Positions 15,569 to 21,977 of a stretch of DNA of 21,977 bases are shown in pieces. A program made the translations under genes and the position numbers. A model generated the notes under the pieces. That model made no database searches. It was not told where the DNA came from and was given only the letters and a program-made list of their open reading frames with translations. Every line of letters begins with the position of its first letter. Positions within the stretch are counted from its first letter, which is position 1. Origin of the DNA: CAZXDS01 sp964639525 (GTDB lineage: Bacteria > Bacteroidota > Ignavibacteria > Ignavibacteriales > Melioribacteraceae). The stretch covers positions 1 to 21,977 of the forward strand of contig CAZXDS010000033.1 in NCBI GenBank assembly GCA_964639525.1, given 5' to 3'.

Positions 15569-16204
15569 ATGAGTACTGATGACCCTATTAAAAGGTTTGT
15601 AGAAAAAGATACTAATATTGAAGAAATGTCGCCGATGGAGCCTCCTGAGGAGTTTGCTCCATCAACGGTTGAACCTGTTGCTTATGAAGACATGCATCCG
15701 CTCTTTCAAAAATTGATGGACGAGCATAAAGTATTTATTAAAGTTCTTAATAATTTTGAATTGGCTTTAATAGAATGGAAACAAAACAATTGGATATTTG
15801 ACAACGACATAAATGAAAGTTTTAAAGAGTTATTTTCATTTTTAGATAACAACACACCAGAACATAATAAAAAGGAAGAAAAAATATTGTTTCCTTTGCT
15901 TCACAAAAAACTTTTGGAAACAGGAGAACACAGCACCGGAGAAAACCCCAAAACCGGTGTTGATATAATGGAAGAAGAGCACATTCAAGTAGCACAACTT
16001 GGTTCATTGTGCTTAAATTTTTTGGGTTTGGGTTCTCGTATAAATGATAAATCCGCTCGCGAAATGACTTTTGAGTATGCTTACAATCAAGGTAAGGATA
16101 TAGTAGAAATAATGCGTCTGCATATTTATAGAGAAGACGAAACACTTTTTCCCTTGGCAATGCAATTGATTTCAAAAGAAGAGTTTAAAAGTTTATCCTT
16201 TTAG
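15569..16204 (+). CDS. Hemerythrin-like domain protein
   Basis: 211-residue soluble protein with a hemerythrin HHE-type di-iron bundle. Candidate ligands are H53 (DEHKVF), H99 and E103 (HNKKEEKILFPLLH), H112, H138 (EEEHIQV), H185 and E189/E191 (RLHIYREDETLFPLA). The first 40 residues are acidic, Pro-rich and probably disordered. It is the last gene of the nar cluster, 20 bp after the second transporter and followed by a terminator, so it is very likely co-transcribed. Family members bind O2 or NO, or repair iron-sulfur clusters (for example NorA/YtfE types). A role in handling NO made during nitrate respiration is inferred from context only. Confidence 0.88.
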   Translation: MSTDDPIKRFVEKDTNIEEMSPMEPPEEFAPSTVEPVAYEDMHPLFQKLMDEHKVFIKVLNNFELALIEWKQNNWIFDNDINESFKELFSFLDNNTPEHNKKEEKILFPLLHKKLLETGEHSTGENPKTGVDIMEEEHIQVAQLGSLCLNFLGLGSRINDKSAREMTFEYAYNQGKDIVEIMRLHIYREDETLFPLAMQLISKEEFKSLSF

Positions 16205-16241
16205 GACAAAATCATTTCATATTATTAGTAACTGTAAAATT

Positions 16242-16275
16242 ATGCAATCCCGCTAACTTACGAGATTGCATTTTA
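16242..16275. terminator. Probable intrinsic terminator between convergent genes
   Basis: ATGCAATC (16242-16249) pairs with GATTGCAT (16264-16271). The stem extends by two more pairs after one mismatch, around a loop of about eight bases, and TTTTATTT follows on the plus strand. It lies 37 bp after the hemerythrin gene and ends right before the tryptophanase stop codon, so it should end the nar cluster. On the minus strand the trailing T-run is short, so bidirectional use is less sure. Confidence 0.75.
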
Positions 16276-16276
16276 T

Positions 16277-17653
16277 TTATCCAATCGGTTTAAACTTAGC
16301 CGTAAAATGCCGCAGCATCGGGGCTTCGTAAGTTATTTCATAACCTTTTAGCTTTTCTCTGTTTTTGTAAACTTCGAGTATTACTTCAGCAACATAATCA
16401 ATGTGGCTTTGTGTATAAACACGGCGGGGAATGGCAAGCCTCACAAGTTCCATCGGCGGAGGAATTAATTTACCGGTTTCTATATCATATTTACCAAACA
16501 TTACGCTTCCGATTTCCACACCGCGAACGCCGCCTTCGAGATAAAGTTCACAAGTAATTGATTGCCCCGGATACTGCTCCGGCGGGATATTGGGTAAAAA
16601 TCTTTTTGCATCAATGTAGATTGCATGTCCGCCGGTCGGTTCAATAATTGGTACTCCCGCCTGTAATAATTTATCGCCGAGATATTCTGTAGAACGAATT
16701 CTATAGTGCAGATAATTTTCGTCTAACACTTCGGTTAATCCTTGTGCAACGGCTTCAAGATCGCGCCCGGCAAGTCCGCCATATGTCGGGAAACCTTCGG
16801 TAACAATCAGCAGATTTCTGCACTGCATCGCCCAATCGGGATTATTCATCGAAAGAAAACCGCCAATGTTTACAAGAGCATCCTTTTTTGCACTCATTGT
16901 TGCACCGTCAGTGTAAGAAAACATTTCCTGTGCAATTTCCAAAACCGATTTATTTTCGTAACCCTTTTCACGTAATTTAATGAAGTAAGCATTTTCGGCA
17001 AAGCGACACGCATCAAGAAAAAGTGGCAAATCATATTTTTTGCAAACCTCTTTTACTTCACGAATATTCTGCATTGAAACAGGCTGTCCGCCGCCGGAAT
17101 TATTTGTAACAGTTAACATTACAAGCGGAATGTTCTCGGCACCGACTTTGTTAATAAATATTTCCAATGCCTCAACATCCATATTGCCTTTAAAATCGGC
17201 ACGGATTTCAGGATGTTTGCCTACTTCATTAAGTAAGTCAACTGCTTCCGCTCCGGTAAATTCAATGTTGGCACGTGTTGTATCAAAGTGTGTATTGTTC
17301 GGTATATATTTCCCTTTTCCGCCGACAATAGAAAACAATATTTTTTCAGCAGCTCTGCCTTGATGAGTAGGAATAATAAAATCATGTACCGTAATATTTT
17401 TTACGGCTGATTCAAATTTATAAAAACTCTTTGAGCCTGCGTACGATTCATCGCCGTCTAAAATTCCCGCCCACTGTTTTGCACTCATAGCCGAAGTTCC
17501 GCTATCGGTAAGCAAATCAATAATTACATTTTCGGCTTTAACCATAAACGGATTATAACCGGCATTTTCAAGAATGCTTTTTCGTTCTTCTTTGGTTGTA
17601 AATTTAATCGGTTCAACAGATTTGATTTTGAAAGGTTCGATAATTGTTTTCAT
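16277..17653 (-). CDS. tnaA: Tryptophanase (L-tryptophan indole-lyase)
   Basis: PLP-dependent beta-eliminating lyase that converts L-tryptophan to indole, pyruvate and ammonia in the cytoplasm; 458 residues. THQGRAAE (96-103) binds PLP phosphate, and the Schiff-base lysine lies in SAKKD (254-258). The close relative tyrosine phenol-lyase is excluded by three positions: D124 (HFDTTR, Thr in TPL), I381 (GVEIGS, Arg in TPL) and H449 (LRHFTAKF, Phe in TPL). All three match tryptophanase. The length and the lack of the small insert before the FDTT block are more TPL-like. The ATG is preceded by a good SD, AGGAG (17659-17663 on the minus strand). No TnaC-like leader peptide is recognisable. It is divergent from the ATPase gene. 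Confidence 0.93.
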   Translation of the reverse strand: MKTIIEPFKIKSVEPIKFTTKEERKSILENAGYNPFMVKAENVIIDLLTDSGTSAMSAKQWAGILDGDESYAGSKSFYKFESAVKNITVHDFIIPTHQGRAAEKILFSIVGGKGKYIPNNTHFDTTRANIEFTGAEAVDLLNEVGKHPEIRADFKGNMDVEALEIFINKVGAENIPLVMLTVTNNSGGGQPVSMQNIREVKEVCKKYDLPLFLDACRFAENAYFIKLREKGYENKSVLEIAQEMFSYTDGATMSAKKDALVNIGGFLSMNNPDWAMQCRNLLIVTEGFPTYGGLAGRDLEAVAQGLTEVLDENYLHYRIRSTEYLGDKLLQAGVPIIEPTGGHAIYIDAKRFLPNIPPEQYPGQSITCELYLEGGVRGVEIGSVMFGKYDIETGKLIPPPMELVRLAIPRRVYTQSHIDYVAEVILEVYKNREKLKGYEITYEAPMLRHFTAKFKPIG

Positions 17654-17676
17654 AAATACTCCTAAAATTTTTATTT

Positions 17677-17709
17677 CAAAAGTTACCTTTTTGATATTGG
17701 TTTGGCAAG
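17677..17709 (-). promoter_or_regulatory. Candidate Bacteroidota-type promoter for tnaA
   Basis: On the minus strand TAACTTTTG (17685-17677) resembles the -7 element TAnnTTTG with one mismatch or a one-base offset. CTTG (17709-17706) about 20 bp upstream resembles the -33 TTTG. This would give a short leader ending in the AGGAG-ATG of tnaA. It rests on consensus matching in AT-rich DNA only. Confidence 0.3.
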
Positions 17710-17768
17710 GAAATTGGTTTAGTAATTTTAATAATAATACTATAAATTAATTTTAATTAGCTTGCCGT

Positions 17769-17883
17769 ACATTTTTACGGAGATATTGGGAATATATTTT
17801 ACACTTTTTAGGAGATTATTTCCCTATTTATAACACTTTTTAGGAGATTATTTTTTATATTTCAACAATTATTTGGAGATTAT
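17769..17883 (+). repeat. Four 32-bp-period tandem units carrying SD-like GGAG, ending at the ATPase start
   Basis: Units start at 17769, 17801, 17833 and 17865, exactly 32 bp apart. Units 2 and 3 share a perfect 21-bp core beginning ACACTTTTTAGGAGATTA. Unit 1 (ACATTTTTACGGAGATATT) and unit 4 (ACAATTATTTGGAGATTAT) are diverged copies. Each has GGAGAT at about the same place. In unit 4 that GGAG is the ribosome binding site of the ATPase gene, whose ATG is at 17885. The earlier three GGAGs have no start codon after them. The array is in the leader, so copy-number change would not shift the reading frame but could change expression. Confidence 0.85.
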
Positions 17884-17884
17884 A

Positions 17885-19213
17885 ATGAAAAGAGAATTGT
17901 ACACCAATTTACTTGAGTGGAAAAAGGGACCAAATCGTAAACCACTATTACTCCAAGGTGCGAGACAAGTTGGTAAAACTTACCTTATAACCACTTTCGG
18001 TAAAAATGAATATTCTGACTTTATTCACTTAAACTTTGAGCAGGACCCTGAATTAAGATTACTGTTTGCCGGAAATCTTAATCCAATAAATATTATCAAT
18101 AACATTAGTTTATATATCGGGAAAAAGATTACTTCAAAGAATACATTATTTTTTTTTGATGAAATACAAGCAGTGTCAAATGCTATTACATCTTTGAAAT
18201 ATTTTTACGAACAAGCTCCTGAATATCATATTATTGCCGCCGGCTCACTACTCGGTGTAAGTATTGGAAAGCAAGGAAGTTTTCCTGTGGGAAAAGTAAA
18301 TTTTCTTACTTTATACCCAATGAATTTCTCAGAATATCTTTTATCATTTGGCGATAAATTACTTTTAGATCTATTAATTGATATTCAAAAAATCGATCAA
18401 TTTCCCGAAATCATACATAATAAATTTTTGTTACATTTAAAATTATTTCTCTATCTTGGAGGAATGCCTGAAGTTTTACAAAATTATTTGGATAACCATG
18501 ATATTGCACAGTCAAGAAAAATTCAGAATGAAATACTAAATTCATACTCCAGGGATTTTTCAAAATATACTGAAAAAACACAGGCTATTAGAACTTCGGA
18601 ATTGTGGAATTCAATCCCGTATCAATTAGCAAAAGAAAATAAAAAATTTAAGTATGCTGATGTCAGAAAAAATGCCCGTGCATCTATGTTTGAACAGACA
18701 ATTGAATGGTTAAAAAGTGCAGGACTTATTAACATAGCCAATAATATTAATGCACCAAAATTACCACTTGCCGGTTACGCAAATCATAATAAGTTTAAGA
18801 TTTATTTATTGGATACCGGATTACTGGGAGCAATGTTAAATATTTCCTCCGATATTATTGTAAAAGGTTCTAAATTGTTCTCAGAGTACAACGGTGCTTT
18901 TATTGAAAATTTTGTAGCTTCGGAACTTTCAAAAATTGATACCGGCAATTTGTTCTATTGGACTTCAAATAGTGATGCAGAAGTAGATTTTGTAATCCAA
19001 CACAAAAATTCAATCTATCCTGTAGAAGTAAAAAGCGGGAAAAGCAGAAATTTGAAAAGTTTGAGAAGTTATTCTAAAAAATATAATCCGGAATTTATCT
19101 TTAGAATTTCACCGCGTAACTTTGTGCGGGATAAGGATTTTATTAATATTCCGCTTTATGCAGTATTTATTTTAAGAAATATATTGAACAAACTCACAGC
19201 AAAAAATGTATGA
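17885..19213 (+). CDS. AAA ATPase with DUF4143 C-terminal domain
   Basis: 442 residues from this ATG; a TTG at 17873 would add four residues but lies inside the SD, so I prefer the ATG. The N-terminal ATPase domain has Walker A GARQVGKT (25-32), Walker B LFFFDEIQ (88-95) and AAGSLLG (118-124) as a sensor-like segment. It continues with LYPMNFSEYL and GGMPEVL, typical of the COG1373 family. The C-terminal DUF4143 part has a PD-(D/E)xK-like pattern: E341 in NGAFIENFVASEL, D368 in AEVDFVI, and E381-x-K383 in YPVEVKSGK. These ATPases are widespread, patchily distributed and of unknown function. It stands alone between divergent tnaA and cmoA, with no toxin, nuclease partner or other defence gene beside it. 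Confidence 0.9.
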   Translation: MKRELYTNLLEWKKGPNRKPLLLQGARQVGKTYLITTFGKNEYSDFIHLNFEQDPELRLLFAGNLNPINIINNISLYIGKKITSKNTLFFFDEIQAVSNAITSLKYFYEQAPEYHIIAAGSLLGVSIGKQGSFPVGKVNFLTLYPMNFSEYLLSFGDKLLLDLLIDIQKIDQFPEIIHNKFLLHLKLFLYLGGMPEVLQNYLDNHDIAQSRKIQNEILNSYSRDFSKYTEKTQAIRTSELWNSIPYQLAKENKKFKYADVRKNARASMFEQTIEWLKSAGLINIANNINAPKLPLAGYANHNKFKIYLLDTGLLGAMLNISSDIIVKGSKLFSEYNGAFIENFVASELSKIDTGNLFYWTSNSDAEVDFVIQHKNSIYPVEVKSGKSRNLKSLRSYSKKYNPEFIFRISPRNFVRDKDFINIPLYAVFILRNILNKLTAKNV

Positions 19214-19354
19214 GCATTTTGGGAAGATATTTCTTTATATTTTTTTTTGCAAAGAGTAACAGCTATCTGATTTTTTAAATTGTCTTTCTAAAACATATAT
19301 TTCGTAGTTAAATAGTGCCAAATTAAACGACAACCAATAAATTGATGGAATCTT

Positions 19355-20083
19355 ATGAAGATAAACGACAAAATATTTGCAGTACCGTTAAATCAAATTG
19401 TTGATTTTAAGTTCGACGATAAAGTTGCAAATGTTTTTGAAGATATGCTTAAACGGTCAGTCCCAGGTTACAGCACGGTTATTGGTATGACCGGAATGCT
19501 TGCTGCAAAGTATGCGAAAAACAGTTCCAATTTGTACGACTTGGGAAGTTCACTCGGCGCTTCATCTCTTTCGATGCGAAATAAAATTACCGCCGAAAAT
19601 TGCCGGATAATTGCTGTTGATAATTCGCCGGCTATGATAAAACGCAGCAAAACATTTTTCGAACTTGATAAATCGGAAACTCCAATTGATTTAATTTGTG
19701 CAGATATTAGAGACGTTGAAATTAAAAATGCTTCCGTTGTAGTGCTCAATTACACCCTTCAATTTTTACCGACAAATGACAGAGAATTTCTTTTACGAAA
19801 AATTTACGATGGACTTTGCAGCGGCGGGGTTTTGATTTTATCGGAAAAAGTTAAACATAAAAATATTGAAGTTGATAATTTTATAGTTGACTTGTATTAC
19901 ACTTTCAAAAAGCTTAATGGTTACAGCGAACTTGAAATTAGTCAGAAAAGAGAGGCTTTGGAAAATGTAATGATTCCCGAATCAATTGATAATAATAAAA
20001 CAAGAATACTTTCCGCAGGTTTTTCAAAATGTGAGTTGTGGTTTCAAATGTTCAACTTCGTTTCATTTTTGGCGGTAAAATGA
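19355..20083 (+). CDS. cmoA: Carboxy-S-adenosyl-L-methionine synthase CmoA
   Basis: Makes carboxy-SAM from SAM and prephenate, the donor for 5-oxyacetyluridine (cmo5U) at the tRNA wobble position; 242 residues, similar to E. coli CmoA (247). Shared blocks are DKVANVFEDMLKRSVPGYSTV (first part, 22-42), the SAM loop YDLGSSLGASSLS (61-73), IIAVDNSPAMIKRS (85-98), NYTLQFL and NGYSELEISQKREALENVM (second half). The near-identical pattern to the gammaproteobacterial enzyme makes the assignment secure. Its TGA overlaps the cmoB ATG. The upstream 141 bp is AT-rich with no promoter I can call. Confidence 0.97.
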   Translation: MKINDKIFAVPLNQIVDFKFDDKVANVFEDMLKRSVPGYSTVIGMTGMLAAKYAKNSSNLYDLGSSLGASSLSMRNKITAENCRIIAVDNSPAMIKRSKTFFELDKSETPIDLICADIRDVEIKNASVVVLNYTLQFLPTNDREFLLRKIYDGLCSGGVLILSEKVKHKNIEVDNFIVDLYYTFKKLNGYSELEISQKREALENVMIPESIDNNKTRILSAGFSKCELWFQMFNFVSFLAVK

Positions 20084-21045
20084 TTGATTATTCGGATTTA
20101 TTTGAAGGTGCAGCCGACGAACCTGCTTTAAAATGGATACCAAATCTGTTGCCGGAATTAAAATCATCTTTTATTCACGGCGATTTTGCCGAATGGGAAA
20201 AGCTGCTTAATAGTTTTCCCGATTTAGTACCCGGCAGAATTGACTTTAATTCCGATACTGTAACAATTGGAAGCGAGAATGAAATTGATTTACATACGAA
20301 AAATTTAATATATTCAAATTTAAAGCAGCTGGCACCGTGGCGAAAAGGTCCCTTTGATTTGTTCGGAAATTTTATAGATGCCGAATGGAAATCAAATTTA
20401 AAATGGAACAGATTGGGAAAAGCGATTTCTCCATTGGAAAATAAATTCGTATTAGACGTTGGAAGCGGAAACGGTTATTATGGATGGCGAATGCTCGGGC
20501 AGAATGCGAAAATGGTTATAGGTATTGATCCATATCTGCTTAGTGTAATTCAGTTTTTTGTTTTTAAAAAGTATCTTCCGCAAAAACCATTTTGGGTATT
20601 GCCATTTGGTATTGAAAATTTGCCCGATAATATTCGTGCATTCGATACTGTTTTTTCGATGGGAATTTTTTATCATCGGCGTTCACCGTTTGATCATCTA
20701 ATTAAATTAAAAACATTTTTAAAAGAAGGCGGCGAATTAGTTCTGGAAACCCTTGTTATCAATGAGGAAAACGGTGAGGTTCTTGTACCTCAAAACCGTT
20801 ATGCCAAAATGAGAAATGTTTGGTTTATCCCTTCGGTTTTAACGCTTGAAAATTGGTTAAAAAGAAGCGGCTATAAAAACATTCGTTTGATTGATGTAAC
20901 CAAAACGACAGAACACGAACAACGAAAAACAGAGTGGATGAATTATGAATCGCTCACTGATTTTTTAAATAAGAAAAATCCTAATTTAACAATCGAAGGT
21001 TATCCGTCACCGAAACGAGCAATTTTTATCGCTAATTCTCCATAG
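20080..21045 (+). CDS. cmoB: tRNA U34 carboxymethyltransferase CmoB
   Basis: Transfers the carboxymethyl group of carboxy-SAM to 5-hydroxyuridine-34 of tRNA; 321 residues, matching the family (E. coli 323). Visible features are APWRKGPFDLFG, DAEWKSNLKWNRL, the SAM-binding VLDVGSGNGYYGWRM, IGIDPYLLSVIQF, FDTVFSMGIFYHRRSPFDHL and the C-terminal MNYESLTDFL plus EGYPSPKRA. A longer frame exists from a GTG at 20038. I chose ATG 20080 because MIDYSDLF is the family N-terminus and because it overlaps the cmoA stop as ATGA, implying translational coupling. Confidence 0.96.
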   Translation: MIDYSDLFEGAADEPALKWIPNLLPELKSSFIHGDFAEWEKLLNSFPDLVPGRIDFNSDTVTIGSENEIDLHTKNLIYSNLKQLAPWRKGPFDLFGNFIDAEWKSNLKWNRLGKAISPLENKFVLDVGSGNGYYGWRMLGQNAKMVIGIDPYLLSVIQFFVFKKYLPQKPFWVLPFGIENLPDNIRAFDTVFSMGIFYHRRSPFDHLIKLKTFLKEGGELVLETLVINEENGEVLVPQNRYAKMRNVWFIPSVLTLENWLKRSGYKNIRLIDVTKTTEHEQRKTEWMNYESLTDFLNKKNPNLTIEGYPSPKRAIFIANSP

Positions 21046-21080
21046 CTGAAACGAATCAAAACTTAACAAATAGTTTATAT

Positions 21081-21977
21081 TTATTCATATCTCAAAGCAT
21101 CAATCGGGTTTAATCGCGAAGCTTTTCGAGCAGGATAAAATCCGAAAAACATTCCTACTCCTCCGGAGAATGCAAATGCCGAAAAAACAACCGTCATATT
21201 TATTACGGTATGCTGCGAAGTGTAATTGTTCATCACATACGCTACACCAAATGCTACCGCAATGCCAATCAATCCGCCGAGTAAGTTTAGCACACTAACC
21301 TCGTTAAAAATTGTGTTAAAATATCATTTGCTCTCGCTCCGATTGATAACCTAATTCCAATTTCTCTTGTTCTTTCTGTAACTGAAACCAGCATAATATT
21401 CATAATTTCAATTCCACCAACAATAAGTGAAACTCCTGCAACCGAACCGAGAAGAAGAGTAAGTACTTTGGATGTTGCCGATGCCGCCTCCGTAATTTCA
21501 GCTTGATTGCGAATATTAAAATCATCGTCATCACCTTCTTCAAGTCGATGCGACTCTCGTAAAATTCCGCGCAGTTCTTCTTGGGCTTCTTCAATTTTAT
21601 CAATAGAAATTGCACTTGCGTACATAAAATGTATATGTCTGCCGCCGGCTAATCTGTACAAAACAGTAGTCGAGGGTGCCAAAACCAAATTGTCATAATT
21701 TGAACCGGTTGCACTTTGTCCTTTTGGTTTTAATACGCCAATAATTTTAAAAGGAACATTTCTAATTCGGATTTTTTGTCCAACAGGATCTTCATTCGGG
21801 AACAAATTATCGGCAACTTCACTTCCCAATTCCCAGTACGGCAACTTTTGCTCGGGCTTTAACATCGCGTTCGGTAAAAAGCTCTCATGATTTCAGCACC
21901 CAATATCTAATTGTAAGATACGTTGGGGAAACACCATAAATGGATATACTCCAATTATGGTTTCCCCCAATTATCTG
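21081..21977 (-). pseudogene. MacB/FtsX-type ABC transporter permease, decayed and cut by the window edge
   Basis: Translating the minus strand across three breaks gives a continuous C-terminal part of a MacB-like permease. It runs GGNHNWSISIYGVSPTYL, then LKS-stop-ELFTERDVKARAKVAVLG, then SEVADNLFPNEDPVGQKI, then three membrane helices ending in PARKASRLNPIDALRYE. Lesion 1 is TGA (21887-21885) where the family has Gly. Lesion 2 is a 7-bp tandem duplication (TTCCCAA/TTCCCAG, 21823-21836); removing one copy restores VLG-SEVADNLF with normal spacing. Lesion 3 is a one-base loss near 21299-21303 between QFLT and EVSVLNLLGG. The FtsX signatures REIGIRLSIGARANDIL and the C-terminal P-x-x-x-A-x-x-x-x-P-x-x-x-L are still recognisable. 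The N-terminal helix and most of the periplasmic domain would lie beyond the window. Confidence 0.88.

Noticed and set aside
16277..17653. Tyrosine phenol-lyase.
   Set aside because: The three specificity positions are Asp, Ile and His, as in tryptophanase, not Thr, Arg and Phe.
17769..17883. Regularly spaced repeats considered as a small CRISPR array.
   Set aside because: The repeat core is only about 21 bp with gaps of about 11 bp, the last copy is a ribosome binding site, and no cas genes are present. It is a tandem repeat.
20038..20079. Upstream GTG start for cmoB.
   Set aside because: It adds residues that do not look like the family N-terminus and lies within cmoA; the ATG overlapping the cmoA stop is better.
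21885..21887. TGA at a conserved Gly position, as in genomes that read UGA as glycine.
   Set aside because: Other genes here end in TGA (for example cmoA and the AMMECR1 gene), and the same permease has two frameshifts, so ordinary gene decay explains it.
21916..21976. Long imperfect hairpin at the right edge, first read as an insertion-sequence end disrupting the permease gene.
   Set aside because: The minus-strand reading frame runs through it as GGNHNWSISIYGVSPTYL, which fits the MacB periplasmic domain. It is coding sequence, and the pairing is probably coincidental.

Overview
The window is AT-rich bacterial DNA with compact genes and short intergenic gaps. It probably comes from the Bacteroidota/Ignavibacteriota (FCB) side of the tree. 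That placement is inferred from the AT-rich codon use, the dimeric eukaryote-like glycyl-tRNA synthetase, the paired AMMECR1/MEMO genes and the many TAA stops; no rRNA or other marker confirms it. Apart from one decayed gene at the right edge, the long reading frames are intact.

Left part (1-4007, all minus strand): a pair of REP-like hairpins, then glycyl-tRNA synthetase (glyQS), which has no ATG start. Next come the AmmB (MEMO-like) and AmmA (AMMECR1) genes of the AmmeMemoRadiSam group, overlapping by ATGA, and a gene for a beta-propeller-like protein of unknown function. A 350-bp divergent intergenic region follows. It holds a nested palindromic element of about 105 bp and a 7-4-7 inverted repeat just upstream of the next operon.

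Centre (4358-16204, plus strand): a respiratory nitrate reductase cluster in the order dihaem cytochrome c, narG, [four-helix-bundle gene], narH, narJ, narI, narK-type transporter 1, narK-type transporter 2, hemerythrin-like protein. The cofactor ligands of NarG, NarH and NarI can be read directly. The order cytochrome-G-H-J-I-K-K resembles the Thermus nar cluster as I remember it. Nitrate would enter through the NarK proteins, be reduced on the cytoplasmic face by NarGH with quinol electrons passed through NarI, and nitrite would be exported. The cytochrome and the hemerythrin are accessory. A four-helix-bundle (S23/IVP family) gene with AT-rich repeats on both sides separates narG from narH and looks like an insertion. 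A terminator hairpin closes the cluster.

Right part (16277-21977): tryptophanase (minus strand) is divergent from an orphan AAA ATPase of the DUF4143 type. The leader of the ATPase gene contains four 32-bp tandem units, the last of which supplies its ribosome binding site. cmoA and cmoB follow, overlapping by ATGA, for the wobble uridine modification cmo5U. The window ends in a MacB-type ABC permease pseudogene (minus strand) with three separate lesions.

I found no strong case for a wholly new system. The most unusual signals are the four-helix-bundle insertion inside the nar operon and the SD-containing tandem repeat in front of the ATPase.
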